A DNA stretch of 64,000 bases from Mycobacterium paraffinicum (GTDB lineage: Bacteria; Actinomycetota; Actinomycetes; Mycobacteriales; Mycobacteriaceae): contig NZ_MPNT01000025.1 in NCBI RefSeq assembly GCF_001907675.1, forward strand, positions 16,282 to 80,281, read 5' to 3'. The notes below the pieces were generated by a model. It saw nothing but the letters and a program-made list of their open reading frames with translations. It was not told the origin of the DNA and did not search any database. The position numbers and the translations under genes are program-made. Below are positions 1-8,602 of this stretch, piece after piece (within the stretch, counting starts at the first letter, position 1; every line of letters starts with the position of its first letter).

Positions 1-196
1 CGCCGCTGAACCAGTGATAGGTGGCCGGGTCGACCTGTTCGGCGGGGTTGGGACCGTTGCGCAGGTAGCGACCGGCGAGGTGCTCGGGAATGTGTCCGGT
101 GACCGGCAGGTCGGTCGCGGTCACCTCGGCGCGCACCGGCGCCAGCAGACCCTCGAGATACGGGTTACGGGTTTCGGCGGTATGTGTGACCGTCAT
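1..196 (-). CDS. Carotenoid cleavage oxygenase, N-terminal fragment (cut by window edge)
   Basis: Only the first 65 codons are inside the window; the gene runs off the left edge. The start ATG is the complement of 194-196, preceded by AGGAGC at 202-207, a good ribosome binding site. The N-terminus contains HIPEHLAGRYLRNGPNP and then TYHWFSG, the opening signature of carotenoid/lignostilbene oxygenases (RPE65 family), non-heme iron enzymes that oxidatively cleave polyene or stilbene double bonds. The iron-binding histidines lie beyond the edge and cannot be checked. It is divergent from the TetR gene at 268, with an inverted repeat between them, so repression by that regulator is likely. In M. 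tuberculosis the equivalent position is, from memory, Rv0654. Confidence 0.85.
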   Translation of the reverse strand, partial: MTVTHTAETRNPYLEGLLAPVRAEVTATDLPVTGHIPEHLAGRYLRNGPNPAEQVDPATYHWFSG

Positions 197-207
197 CGCT
201 GAGCTCC

Positions 208-233
208 TATAACATTGATATGATGCTGTTATA
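208..233. promoter_or_regulatory. Candidate TetR operator between oxygenase and regulator
   Basis: TATAACA (208-214) and TGTTATA (227-233) form a perfect 7-bp inverted repeat separated by 12 bp, an A+T-rich island in a very GC-rich region. It lies directly upstream of the oxygenase ribosome binding site and in front of the regulator start, the usual place for a TetR-family operator controlling both divergent genes. Operator function is inferred from position and symmetry. Confidence 0.6.
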
Positions 234-267
234 TGGACGCTACGCCGCGGATGCGAGGATGGCAACG

Positions 268-942
268 ATGACTTCGGAATTGACGCGAGGGCAGCACAGC
301 GTCCGCGACGAAATGCTGCGCGCCGCCGTGGACCTGCTGCACGAGCACGGCCCGGACGCGCTGCAGACCCGCAAGGTCGCCGGCGCGGCCGGAACGTCGA
401 CGATGGCCGTCTACACCCACTTCGGCGGGATGCGCGGCCTGATCGCCGAGGTGGCCGAGGAGGGGTTGCGCCAGTTCGACGCCGCGCTGTCGGTGCCGCA
501 GACCGCCGACCCGGTCGCGGACCTGTTCGCGACCGGTGCGGCCTACCGGCGCTACGCGATCGAGCATCCGCACATGTACCGGCTGATGTTCGGCAGCACC
601 AGCGCGCACGGCATCAACGCGCCGGTGGGCAACGTGCTGGCGCTGACGGTCGGCGAGATCGAGCAGAGCATTCCCAGCTTCGCCCACGTGGTGCGGGCCG
701 TACAGCGATCGATGCGGGCGGGCCGGATCACGGTGGGCGACGCCGACGACGACCACGCCGTGGTCAGCACAGCGGCCCAGTTCTGGGCGCTGGTGCACGG
801 GTTCGTGATGCTCGAGCTCGCCGGTTTCTACGGCGACGACGGCGCGGCGGTCGAATCGGTGCTCGGCTCGATGAAGTCGAATCTGGTTATCGCGCTGGGT
901 GATTCACCCGAGCGCGCGAAACGGTCGCTGCACTCACGCTGA
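268..942 (+). CDS. TetR family transcriptional regulator
   Basis: A 224-residue protein with an N-terminal TetR helix-turn-helix (RDEMLRAAVDLLHEHGPDAL, then TRKVAGAAGTSTMAVYTHFG, about residues 13-55) and a C-terminal ligand/dimerisation region of the TetR_C_33 style. The ATG at 268 is chosen because AGGA (256-259) sits 8 nt upstream. An in-frame ATG at 220 would place the start inside the palindrome at 208-233, and the ATG at 259 has poor spacing. It is divergent from the carotenoid oxygenase and probably represses it and itself. The gene ends just before a strong bidirectional terminator. The ligand is unknown. Confidence 0.85.
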   Translation: MTSELTRGQHSVRDEMLRAAVDLLHEHGPDALQTRKVAGAAGTSTMAVYTHFGGMRGLIAEVAEEGLRQFDAALSVPQTADPVADLFATGAAYRRYAIEHPHMYRLMFGSTSAHGINAPVGNVLALTVGEIEQSIPSFAHVVRAVQRSMRAGRITVGDADDDHAVVSTAAQFWALVHGFVMLELAGFYGDDGAAVESVLGSMKSNLVIALGDSPERAKRSLHSR

Positions 943-945
943 GCG

Positions 946-983
946 CACGAAACCCCCGGAAGGTCGCTTCCGGGGGTTTCGTG
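946..983. terminator. Bidirectional intrinsic-type terminator between tetR and rplL
   Basis: A perfect 17-bp inverted repeat (946-962 and 967-983) with a GTCG loop lies between two convergent genes. The stem contains a CCCCCGGAAG/CTTCCGGGGG core flanked by GAAA/TTTC. There is no long T tract, as is usual in mycobacteria. Confidence 0.8.
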
Positions 984-991
984 ACGTGCAG

Positions 992-1384
992 CTACTTGAC
1001 GGTGACGGTGGCGCCGGCGGCCTCGAGCTTGGCCTTGGCCTCGTCGGCGGCCTCCTTGGCGACCTTCTCCAGCAGCGGCTTGGGTGCGCTGTCGACCAGG
1101 TCCTTGGCCTCCTTGAGGCCCAGGCCGGAGACGATCTCGCGGACCACCTTGATGACGCCGATCTTCTTGTCGCCGGCGGCTTCGAGGATGACGTCGAACT
1201 CCGACTGCTCCTCGGCGGCCTCGGCGGGGGCGCCACCGGCGGCCGGGCCGGCCGCGGCGACGGCGACCGGGGCGGCCGCGGTGACCTCGAAGGTCTCCTC
1301 GAACTTCTTGACGAAGTCGGAGAGCTCCAACAGGGTCATTTCCTTGAAGGCGTCGAGCAGGTCGTCGGTAGACATTTTCGCCAT
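992..1384 (-). CDS. rplL: 50S ribosomal protein L7/L12
   Basis: A 130-residue stalk protein. The N-terminal dimerisation region is [20 protein letters not shown], followed by the Ala/Gly-rich hinge (about residues 38-58) and the C-terminal factor-binding domain with [20 protein letters not shown]. It forms the flexible L7/L12 dimers that recruit translation GTPases, anchored to the ribosome by L10. The start ATG is preceded by a GGAAGG ribosome binding site. It lies 43 bp downstream of rplJ in the same operon and is followed by the terminator at 946-983. Confidence 0.98.
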   Translation of the reverse strand: MAKMSTDDLLDAFKEMTLLELSDFVKKFEETFEVTAAAPVAVAAAGPAAGGAPAEAAEEQSEFDVILEAAGDKKIGVIKVVREIVSGLGLKEAKDLVDSAPKPLLEKVAKEAADEAKAKLEAAGATVTVK

Positions 1385-1427
1385 GGTGTGGGTCCTTCCT
1401 TGTTTTCCCAGGTTTGCGGGTTTGGTG

Positions 1428-2045
1428 TTATTCGGCTTCGGCCGGTGCCTCGGCCGTCTCGGCCGGTGCCTCGGGGGTTTCCTCGGCGGGGGCCGCCGGT
1501 GCTGCTGCGACCGGAGCCGCGGGCTCCGGCTCGGCGGGCTTCTTCTCCTGCAGTGCGGCCAGTAGGCGGGCCATCTGCGAGGTCGGGGCGGCGAACAGGC
1601 CGGCCGCCTTGGCGAGGTTGCCCTTCATGGCGCCGGCCAGCCTGGCCAGCAGCACCTCGCGCGACTCCAGGTCGGCGATGCGCTCGACCTCGGCGACGGT
1701 CAGCGCGCGACCGTCCATGTAGCCGCCCTTGATGACCAGCGCCTTGTGGTCCTTGGCGAAGGTCTTGATGGCCTTGGCGGCGTCGACCGGCTCGCCGGTG
1801 ACGAACGCGATCGCGGTCGGCCCGGCGAACAGCTCGTCGAGGCCTTCGACGCCCGCCTCGGACGCCGCCCGCTTGATCAGCGTGTTCTTGGCCACCGAGT
1901 AGGTGGCCGAGCCGCTCAGCGACCGGCGCAGCTCGGCCAGGTTCGCCACGGTCAACCCGCGGTACTCGGTGATCAGGGTCGCGGTCGCGTCCCTGAACTG
2001 CTCGGCGATGTCTGCAACGGCGGTGGCCTTGTCAGCCCTGGCCAT
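1428..2045 (-). CDS. rplJ: 50S ribosomal protein L10 with Ala/Pro/Glu-rich tail
   Basis: A 205-residue L10 protein. It opens [17 protein letters not shown] and carries the family core ([18 protein letters not shown], then [10 protein letters not shown]). L10 anchors L7/L12 to 23S rRNA. The last 35 or so residues are almost entirely Ala, Pro and Glu, making it longer than the M. tuberculosis protein as I recall (about 178 residues). AGGAGG lies 6 nt before the ATG. A roughly 200-nt structured leader precedes the gene, fitting translational feedback by L10 or L10-L7/L12. Confidence 0.97.
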   Translation of the reverse strand: MARADKATAVADIAEQFRDATATLITEYRGLTVANLAELRRSLSGSATYSVAKNTLIKRAASEAGVEGLDELFAGPTAIAFVTGEPVDAAKAIKTFAKDHKALVIKGGYMDGRALTVAEVERIADLESREVLLARLAGAMKGNLAKAAGLFAAPTSQMARLLAALQEKKPAEPEPAAPVAAAPAAPAEETPEAPAETAEAPAEAE

Positions 2046-2247
2046 GCGTACCTCCTGAAGTGAAAACCATGCGACGTGTCGTCTGTGATCACCCGTGGAA
2101 CGACGAACGCCCCGGCGCAGGATGCGGCCGGGGCGTGAATGCGCGCCGGCGGGGCCGGCGCTGCTGCCTCGTCCTCCTGCGTGGGCCGCCGGGATACTCC
2201 CGGACCTTCAACCGATTGCTCGGTGACCGACGGTCTTCGGTGGATCG
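2046..2247 (-). promoter_or_regulatory. Ribosomal protein L10 leader
   Basis: The untranslated region upstream of rplJ holds two strong stem-loops: 2143-2150 pairs with 2154-2161 (8 bp), and 2108-2115 pairs with 2128-2135 (8 bp). It ends with the AGGAGG ribosome binding site. Its length and position match the L10 autoregulatory leaders of rplJL operons. I infer the function from position and could not compare it with a covariance model. Confidence 0.6.
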
Positions 2248-2253
2248 GGCACC

Positions 2254-2283
2254 AGGATAGCCTGACCCGTCGCCGTCAGCCAA
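2254..2283 (-). promoter_or_regulatory. Candidate rplJL promoter
   Basis: Read on the minus strand, TTGGCT (complement of 2278-2283) and TATCCT (complement of 2254-2259) are 18 bp apart, a good housekeeping -35/-10 pair. Transcription would begin near 2247, giving the rplJ leader of about 200 nt. Confidence 0.6.
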
Positions 2284-2302
2284 AACGGCGGCCGTCCGGC
2301 GG

Positions 2303-3208
2303 TCAGCTGAGGCCGGCCAGCCGCGCCGCGCCGACCAGGCCCGCCTCGCCGCCGAGTTCGGCGCGAACCACCCGAAGACCGGCCAGGAAGTCCAGCCGCG
2401 CGTACTCGGCCAGCGTCTCCCGTAGCGGATCGAAGAGCAGGCCGCCGGAGTTGGCGACGCCTCCCCCGATGACGACGAGGTCCAGGTCGCAGACCGCGCC
2501 GACCGAGGCGATCATCGCCGCGAGCGCGGTGGCCCCCCGGTGGAATGCCCGGCCCGCCAACGGATCCCCGGCCGCCGCGGCGGCGGCCAGGTCGCGGGCG
2601 CCGGCCGTGGGCGGGGCGGACCACCCGTTGGCCCGCGCCCAGCGCACCATGGACGGCCCGGAGGCGATGGCCTCGACGCAGCCGCGCCCGCCGCACACGC
2701 AGGGCGGGCCGCCGTCCTCCACCACCACGTGCCCGACGTGGCCGGCGTTGCCGGTGCGGCCGGTGTACGGAACGCCGCCCAGCACCAGCCCGCCGCCCAC
2801 CCCGGTGGACACCACCATGCCCAGCAGGAAGTCCGCGCCGCGGCCCGCACCGCGCCAGTGCTCGCCCAGCGCCATGCACAGGCCGTCGCCGCCGAGCCGT
2901 ACGGGGACGCCGGGCACCGCGGTCGCGACGCGGTCGCGCAGCGGGAAGCGTTGCCAGCCTTTGATGTTGACGGGGCTGACGGTTCCGGCGCGCAGGTCGA
3001 TGGGCCCGGCCGACCCGATACCAACGGCGGCGACCGCACCGTCGGCCGCACGCAGCGCGTCGGCGATCGTCGCGTCGGCCGCGGCCCACACCTCCTCGGC
3101 CGCGCCTTTCGGCGTGGGCCGCACGACGGTGTGCACCAGTGTGCCGTCGGGATCGGCGAGGCCGGCGGCGATCTTGGTGCCGCCGATGTCCAGGCAGAGG
3201 GTGAGCAT
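2303..3208 (-). CDS. ROK family sugar kinase
   Basis: A 301-residue ROK (repressor/ORF/kinase) protein without a DNA-binding domain, so probably a sugar kinase of the glucokinase type. The ATP site LCLDIGGTKIAAGLAD is at the N-terminus. The ROK zinc motif follows the catalytic region: GHVGHVVVEDGG, then the cysteine cluster CVCGGRGCVEAIASG. The ATG at 3208 puts the ATP loop at residue 6; an upstream GTG at 3310 would overlap the preceding gene by about 100 bp. It starts 5 bp after the SurA-like gene and is the last gene of the GH38 operon, so it may phosphorylate a sugar released by the mannosidase (inference). The M. tuberculosis counterpart is Rv0650, from memory. Confidence 0.9.
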   Translation of the reverse strand: MLTLCLDIGGTKIAAGLADPDGTLVHTVVRPTPKGAAEEVWAAADATIADALRAADGAVAAVGIGSAGPIDLRAGTVSPVNIKGWQRFPLRDRVATAVPGVPVRLGGDGLCMALGEHWRGAGRGADFLLGMVVSTGVGGGLVLGGVPYTGRTGNAGHVGHVVVEDGGPPCVCGGRGCVEAIASGPSMVRWARANGWSAPPTAGARDLAAAAAAGDPLAGRAFHRGATALAAMIASVGAVCDLDLVVIGGGVANSGGLLFDPLRETLAEYARLDFLAGLRVVRAELGGEAGLVGAARLAGLS

Positions 3209-3213
3209 CGCGA

Positions 3214-3825
3214 TCAGTGCCGGTGGGTGTTGTCGGGTTGGCGGGGGTCGCCCGGATGCTCGTAGCCGGGGGCGAGCCGCACCAGCGCCGCCCGCCGCGC
3301 GTCCAGCCACACCCGAAAGGCGCGGCGCCGGGCGGCACCGAGCAGATGGCCGGCGATCGCCGCTCGCACGTCGTCCAGCGGCGGCCCGGCCGGCGGCCGG
3401 ACCCGCCAGCCGTGCGAATCGCGACGCGGCACGGCGAACCGCAGCGGGTTGCGGGCGTGGTAGGCGGCCACCTCTTCGTCGGACACGCGCACGGCGGCGG
3501 TGACGTGCGCGAACAGCGCCCGGGCGCGGGGGTCGGCCAGCACGGCCGCCGCGACGCTGCCGATCTCCAGCCGCGCCGTCGCGTCGGGCAGCAGCTCCCG
3601 CTCCGCCGGCGCGCCCCGCCCGCTCAGGCCGCGGGCCTCGGCCTCGGCGGCGACGACCCGTTCGGTCACGATCAGCTGCGTCAGCCAGCGCCGCAGTTGG
3701 CGTCCCTCGGCGGTGCCGGCGGCCGGCAGCGTGGCCGCTCCGCGCCGGCCGCGCAGCCGCGTTTCGGCCGCGTCGACCGCCTCAACCGGAACCGCAACGC
3801 CGGCGACCGTCGCCGCCACGCTCAT
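3214..3825 (-). CDS. SurA/PpiC-N-like protein (position of the gene called fabD2 in M. tuberculosis)
   Basis: A 203-residue cytoplasmic protein with no signal peptide. Its start overlaps the mannosidase stop by ATGA, indicating translational coupling. The gene at this position in M. tuberculosis is labelled fabD2 (malonyl-CoA:ACP transacylase), from memory, but I see no GHSxG nucleophile elbow and no GQGSQ motif. Instead LTQLIVTERVVAAEAEARGL and VSDEEVAAYHARNPLRFA resemble the chaperone domain of SurA/PrsA-type peptidyl-prolyl isomerases. No parvulin domain follows. It is sandwiched between an alpha-mannosidase and a ROK kinase. The function is unknown, and I doubt the transacylase label. Confidence 0.75.
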   Translation of the reverse strand: MSVAATVAGVAVPVEAVDAAETRLRGRRGAATLPAAGTAEGRQLRRWLTQLIVTERVVAAEAEARGLSGRGAPAERELLPDATARLEIGSVAAAVLADPRARALFAHVTAAVRVSDEEVAAYHARNPLRFAVPRRDSHGWRVRPPAGPPLDDVRAAIAGHLLGAARRRAFRVWLDARRAALVRLAPGYEHPGDPRQPDNTHRH

Positions 3826-6800
3826 GTCACGCTCACCTTGACCGCCGGGGTGTAGAGCAGCCGGCCGCCGCACCCGATCCGGACCAGGGCCCACCACTGG
3901 CCCGGCTCCAGCCAGGCCGGAGGGGTCACCGAGAAACGAAGGTCGGCGGTGTCGCGGGCGGGCAAGACCGCGCCCGCCGCGGCGGGGCCCAGCCACTCCC
4001 AGGTGCCCCACGGGCTGATCAGGTGCGCCTCGAGCGCGAGGTCCGCCCCGGCGCGGCTGCCCACCGTGACGGTCAGCGCCGCCGCGGCGCCGGCGGCCAC
4101 CTCGACGTCAGCCGGCCCCTCGGCGAGGTAGACCAGCTCCCCGTCGCCGGTAGCGCCGACCTCGACGATGCACACGTCCTCGACCGTCTGTCGCCAGGCG
4201 GCCGGGGCCTCGTCGCCGGTGATCCGGAGCTGGGCCCTGATCGGGTACCGCCCGGGGCTGGCGTGGGCGGGCACCGACACCGCCACCTCGGCCTCGCGGA
4301 AGTCGCCGCTGTGCAGCGCGAAGGGCAGCCCGTCGGGCTTGGCCGACCAGCCCCGCGGGCACACCAGGGTGATGGTGCCCGTCAGGGTGGCATCGCTGCA
4401 GTCGCTGGCCGCGGTGAGGCGCAGCACGACCTCGCCGCCCGGCTCGGCGGGCACTCGCACGGGGTGTAGGTGCGCGACGGCCGGCAGCCCGCCCAGCGGC
4501 GCGGGGCCCCGGTTGTGCAGCCAGTACCGCGCGTACAACGGCTGGGCGGTTTCGGCGTGCGGGGCCAGCGCGACGGACGGCGCTCGCTCGTGCGGCGTGC
4601 TCTCGAACCGGGCCAGCACGGTGGCCACCTGGTAGCCGTGCAGCTCGAGCGGGCGACGGCCGGCGCGCGCGGTTTCGAGCAGGTCGGCCGGGCGGACGTC
4701 GCCGAGCTCGCCGATGTCCGAGCCGATGACCACGCTGGCCCGCGCCCCCGTCGTCTCCACCAGGCGCAGCGCCACCTCGCGCGGATCGACCGGCCGCGCG
4801 CTGCCCGCCGTGAGCGGGTTGCCGGCCGCCTTCAGGGCGGCCAGCTGCACCCGGGGCGCGGGTTCGACGCGCAGCAGGGATCCGGCCCCCGGCGCCGCGC
4901 CGCGCGCCCCGCCGGCGGTGACGGCGAGCAGCGGGTGGGCGAACTGCGCGCTGCGGCTGGGGATTTCGGCGCGCCGCCAGTCGCCGTCACCGCAAACCAG
5001 CGCGTAGTCGAAGGCGTGCGTCCAGTGCTGGAGCTGGAAGTTCGAGCCGTCCGGGGCGGTGCGGCGCGGCTCGTCGATCCAGGTGCCCGACGGCCAGCCG
5101 GTGCAGGACCGCATCAGCGCGGTGTGCAGCGTGCCCTCGACGTCGACGGCGAAGCCGGGGACACCGCGGTTGAGCAGGGCGACGGTGCGGTCCTGGAAGT
5201 CGTCGGTGCCCGCAGGCGCCCGCTGGGTGACGACGATTTCGGCGTCGCCGAGGTCGTCGGTCACCGCCGCGATCGCGGCGGCCAGGCCCGCTTCGTCGCG
5301 GCCGGCGATCACCAGCACCGGCAGCGCCGCCGGCGCGCGCAGGTCGGCGCCGGGCACCCACACCGCCGCCAACGGGGCGGCGGCCGGCACCCAGACCGTG
5401 GCCCGGCCGGTCGCCGCCAGCTGGCGGTCGAGCTCGTCGGTGTACGCCGGATCGGCCTGCGCCAGCACCGCCTTCGTGAAGGTGTTGCGGGCCGGCCCGC
5501 CCAGGGCGATCCGCACGTCGGGCAGGTTCGAATCGACCTCGAGGTCGCCGTAGCGGGACTTGTCCGCCCCGCTGCAGGTGGCCGTCACCCCGGCGCGCAC
5601 CAGCGCGACCATCAGCTCGCGCGCCAGCGGCCCCGACTCCGCCTCGTCCGGGGTCACCACCTCGGCCACCGAGATCGCACGCACGGCTTGGCCGTGCGCC
5701 GGGCCCACACGGACGCGCGCCGGCGAGGACAGGCCGAACCAGCCGTAGGCCGGGTTGTCCAGGGTCCAGAGGTGCTGCGCGGTGTCCACCGAGCGCGCCC
5801 CGTCATGCAACAGGGCGAAGCCCCGCCCCACGACGGCGTCGCCGACCTCGCTGACCGGCATGGCGCCCGGCACCGGGCAGGGCCAGCGCAGCCGGACCAG
5901 CCGGTCGGCCCCGGTGAACTCGTCGATGGTGGTGCGGCAGTCCACCCGCGGCACGCCGTCCCACAGGGTGATGGTCTGGGTGTAGCGCAGCAGCGCGCCG
6001 ATCCGGCCGGTGACGACCACCCGCTGCCCCAGCGGCCCGCGGTAGGCCCGCACCAGGGCCGCTGACTCCGACGAGCACACCACCGGCCCCCTCGGCAGTA
6101 GGTGCCACGGGCCCTCGCCCTGCGTCGGGTGCGACGGGTACTCCTCGTAGACGGCCAGCTCGTTGCCCACCCGGCCGTCGGCGATCAGCTCCCGGCCGTC
6201 GCAGACCAGGGACAGCACTCCCCCGCCGCGCGCCGGGTCCACCTCGAGGCGGCAGCGCTCGTTGGCGATGGCGGTGCCGGGCACCGCCTCCCAGCCGGCC
6301 GGGCCGCCGCCGGGAACGAGCCGGTAGGTCCGCCAGCCCAGCGACGGGACGTCGCGCGCCAGCCAGCTGACCGACCGGCCGCCGTCCTCGACGTGTGCGG
6401 GCAGCTCGCTGCCATCGGTGTCCAGCACCCGCACCCCGGCCGCCAGTGGCGCGTCGAGCCGCGCGGTGACGACGTCGGTGCGCCGCTGCGCCAGCGGGTT
6501 CCACACCACGACGTCCCCGCCGAGCTCGCGGGACAGCAGCGCCAGCGCGGCGTCGCGGGTCGCGCGGCCCAGCTCCCACGCGTCGCGCCAGCCGGTCAGC
6601 AGGTCGAGGTAGACCTGGTCGGACTCCGAGCCGGTGATGGCGTCGTGGTGCGCGCCGTAGGCCAGCTGGACCCAGGCCTTGGCCAGGGCGGCCTGCGGGT
6701 ACTCGGCGCCGGCCGTCAGCCCGGCGAACACCGCGAACCGCTCGGCCTGCAGGACGGCGTTCTCCGCGGCCCGGTTGGCTTGCTTGGTGTCGATGTAGGA

Positions 6801-7982
6801 CACGTCCTTGCCGGTGTAGATCGGGTTCATGTCGCGGGTCTGCGGTGACGGCACGCTCGCGCGCTCGCCCAGCTCGGCGCGTACGGCCGCGAAGAACTCC
6901 CGCGGCAGCGCGCACACGAAGCGCGGCCAGGCGTAGCGCGCGGCCCAGTCGCGGTGGATGGCGGTGACCCATTTGTTCGGCGGCGTGTAGTCGGTGCCGA
7001 CGGGCAGCAGCACGTTGCGCGTCAGCGCGACCCGCTTGAGCCGACGAAACAGCGCATAGGTGGCGTCCTCCGCCTCCGCGAGCGAGGCCGACTCGTCCAT
7101 CCCCCAGCCCGCCCCGTAGTGCGCGGGCATGTAGTGGGTCAGCAGGCCGCGGCCGGACGGCGCGATCCACTCGAATTCGCTGCAGAACTGCATGCGGTCG
7201 ACGTCACCGCCCGGGCCCCACTGGTGGTGCGGACCCCGGGCCCACGAGCTCGACGTCAGCCCGGCGTCGGCGGCCATCCCGGGGAATTGGGGGTCGTGGC
7301 CGAACACGTCGAGCTGCCAGGCCGTGGCCGGGTCGGCGCCCAGAACGTGGCGCTGAAACCCTATGCCGTGCACCAGGTTTCGGATCGTGGTCTCCGGGCT
7401 GGTGAGGTTGGTGTTGGGCTCGTTGTAGGTGCCGCCCATCACCTCCACGCGGCCCTGCGCCAGGAAGCGGCGCAGGTCGGCGCGGTCCTCGGGGTGGGTG
7501 TCCCAGTACGGCTTGAGGTAGTCGACCTCGGCCAGCACGAACTTGTACTCCGGCTCTCGGCGGGCCATCTCGAGGTGCGCGTGGACGAGCTCGAAGCTGT
7601 TGGTCTGCCGGACCGGCGGGTCCGCGACCCACTCGCTGGTGTAGGCGCCCTGGGTGTTCCACCACACCGGGTCGTAGTGGAAGTGACTGACCATGAACAT
7701 GGTCCAGCCGGGCTCGGCCACGACGAACTCGAACGGCTGCGCGGCGCCGGCCGCCACCGCCCGCGCCGCCCGCGCCTGCCCTACCACCGGGCGGTCCACG
7801 CCGACGGGGACCTCGACCACCTCGTCGCCGGCCCCGGCCACCGCCTCACCGCTCACGCCGTCCCCGTCGACGCGGATCGGCGTCGGCTCGGCCACCCCGG
7901 AAACGGCGACCCGCACCAGCTGTACCGGCGCGTCCGGCGGCCCGACGAACAGCTCGGTCGACTCGGCCGCAACCACGCGCAT
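3822..7982 (-). CDS. Glycoside hydrolase family 38 alpha-mannosidase
   Basis: A 1386-residue cytoplasmic GH38 enzyme. The metal site signature SHFHYDPVWW is near residue 100, and LDVFGHDPQFPGMAADAG near 225 carries the nucleophile Asp region. YGAHHDAITGSESDQVYLDL marks the end of the catalytic half. A long C-terminal half of beta-sandwich domains follows. GH38 enzymes are zinc-dependent retaining alpha-mannosidases. No signal peptide is visible, so the substrate is probably an internal mannoside or a fragment of mannosylated envelope glycan (inference). It is the first gene of an operon with the SurA-like protein (ATGA overlap) and the ROK kinase. The M. tuberculosis equivalent is Rv0648, from memory; this copy seems longer. 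Confidence 0.92.
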   Translation of the reverse strand: MRVVAAESTELFVGPPDAPVQLVRVAVSGVAEPTPIRVDGDGVSGEAVAGAGDEVVEVPVGVDRPVVGQARAARAVAAGAAQPFEFVVAEPGWTMFMVSHFHYDPVWWNTQGAYTSEWVADPPVRQTNSFELVHAHLEMARREPEYKFVLAEVDYLKPYWDTHPEDRADLRRFLAQGRVEVMGGTYNEPNTNLTSPETTIRNLVHGIGFQRHVLGADPATAWQLDVFGHDPQFPGMAADAGLTSSSWARGPHHQWGPGGDVDRMQFCSEFEWIAPSGRGLLTHYMPAHYGAGWGMDESASLAEAEDATYALFRRLKRVALTRNVLLPVGTDYTPPNKWVTAIHRDWAARYAWPRFVCALPREFFAAVRAELGERASVPSPQTRDMNPIYTGKDVSYIDTKQANRAAENAVLQAERFAVFAGLTAGAEYPQAALAKAWVQLAYGAHHDAITGSESDQVYLDLLTGWRDAWELGRATRDAALALLSRELGGDVVVWNPLAQRRTDVVTARLDAPLAAGVRVLDTDGSELPAHVEDGGRSVSWLARDVPSLGWRTYRLVPGGGPAGWEAVPGTAIANERCRLEVDPARGGGVLSLVCDGRELIADGRVGNELAVYEEYPSHPTQGEGPWHLLPRGPVVCSSESAALVRAYRGPLGQRVVVTGRIGALLRYTQTITLWDGVPRVDCRTTIDEFTGADRLVRLRWPCPVPGAMPVSEVGDAVVGRGFALLHDGARSVDTAQHLWTLDNPAYGWFGLSSPARVRVGPAHGQAVRAISVAEVVTPDEAESGPLARELMVALVRAGVTATCSGADKSRYGDLEVDSNLPDVRIALGGPARNTFTKAVLAQADPAYTDELDRQLAATGRATVWVPAAAPLAAVWVPGADLRAPAALPVLVIAGRDEAGLAAAIAAVTDDLGDAEIVVTQRAPAGTDDFQDRTVALLNRGVPGFAVDVEGTLHTALMRSCTGWPSGTWIDEPRRTAPDGSNFQLQHWTHAFDYALVCGDGDWRRAEIPSRSAQFAHPLLAVTAGGARGAAPGAGSLLRVEPAPRVQLAALKAAGNPLTAGSARPVDPREVALRLVETTGARASVVIGSDIGELGDVRPADLLETARAGRRPLELHGYQVATVLARFESTPHERAPSVALAPHAETAQPLYARYWLHNRGPAPLGGLPAVAHLHPVRVPAEPGGEVVLRLTAASDCSDATLTGTITLVCPRGWSAKPDGLPFALHSGDFREAEVAVSVPAHASPGRYPIRAQLRITGDEAPAAWRQTVEDVCIVEVGATGDGELVYLAEGPADVEVAAGAAAALTVTVGSRAGADLALEAHLISPWGTWEWLGPAAAGAVLPARDTADLRFSVTPPAWLEPGQWWALVRIGCGGRLLYTPAVKVSVT

Positions 7983-8078
7983 GCTCGCACTCTACGGCGA
8001 GCCCACGGCGGCGATGAGGCCATTTCGCCGCAAGAAACCAGAAGACGCCTGTCGGCGGTGGATGGAAAGCTATGGGCC

Positions 8079-8600
8079 ATGGCGGATCTGACCACGCAAC
8101 TCGCCGACCAACTCGACTGGCACTGGCGCGCGCAGCTGCGCCCACGCCTGGACGGCCTGTCCGACGACGAGTACTTCTGGCAGCCGGTGCCCAACTGCTG
8201 GACCGTGCATCCGGACGGGTCGGTGGACTTCGAATTCCCCCCACCCAGCCCGGCGCCCTTCACCACGATCGCCTGGCGGATGGCCCACGTAATCGTCGGC
8301 GTGTTCGCCATGCGCAGCCACCACCACTTCGGCGGACCCGCGGCCAGCTTCCAGAGTTGGGAATTCGCGACCGACGCCGGCACCGCCCTGCGGCAACTCG
8401 ACCAGACGTACGCCACGTGGATCCACGGCGTGCGGTCGCTGTCGGCCGCGGACCTGACCCGCCGCTGCGGACCGGCGGAAGGGCCGTACGCCGACCACGC
8501 GCTGAGCGAGCTGGTCTTGCACATCAACCGGGAAGCGATCCACCACGGTGCCGAAATCTCTTGCCTGCGTGACCTTTACGTCCACAACAGGAAGGATTGA
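8079..8600 (+). CDS. DinB-fold protein (putative metal-dependent thiol transferase)
   Basis: A 173-residue DinB superfamily protein. A first metal-ligand His lies in RMAHVIVGVFAMRSHHHFGG, and the second pair in HINREAIHHGAEISCLRDLY, the pattern of mycothiol-dependent DinB-like enzymes. It is divergent from the GH38 gene and followed after 2 bp by another DinB-fold gene with which it is probably cotranscribed. GGAAAG precedes the ATG. I know of no counterpart at this place in M. tuberculosis, so the pair looks like a lineage-specific insertion. The substrate is unknown. Confidence 0.85.
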   Translation: MADLTTQLADQLDWHWRAQLRPRLDGLSDDEYFWQPVPNCWTVHPDGSVDFEFPPPSPAPFTTIAWRMAHVIVGVFAMRSHHHFGGPAASFQSWEFATDAGTALRQLDQTYATWIHGVRSLSAADLTRRCGPAEGPYADHALSELVLHINREAIHHGAEISCLRDLYVHNRKD

Positions 8601-8602
8601 CC

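Noticed and set aside
4470..6065. A 531-codon plus-strand frame inside the GH38 mannosidase
   Set aside because: Low-complexity Arg/Gly/Val translation opposite a gene with intact catalytic motifs; no ribosome binding site or family match.
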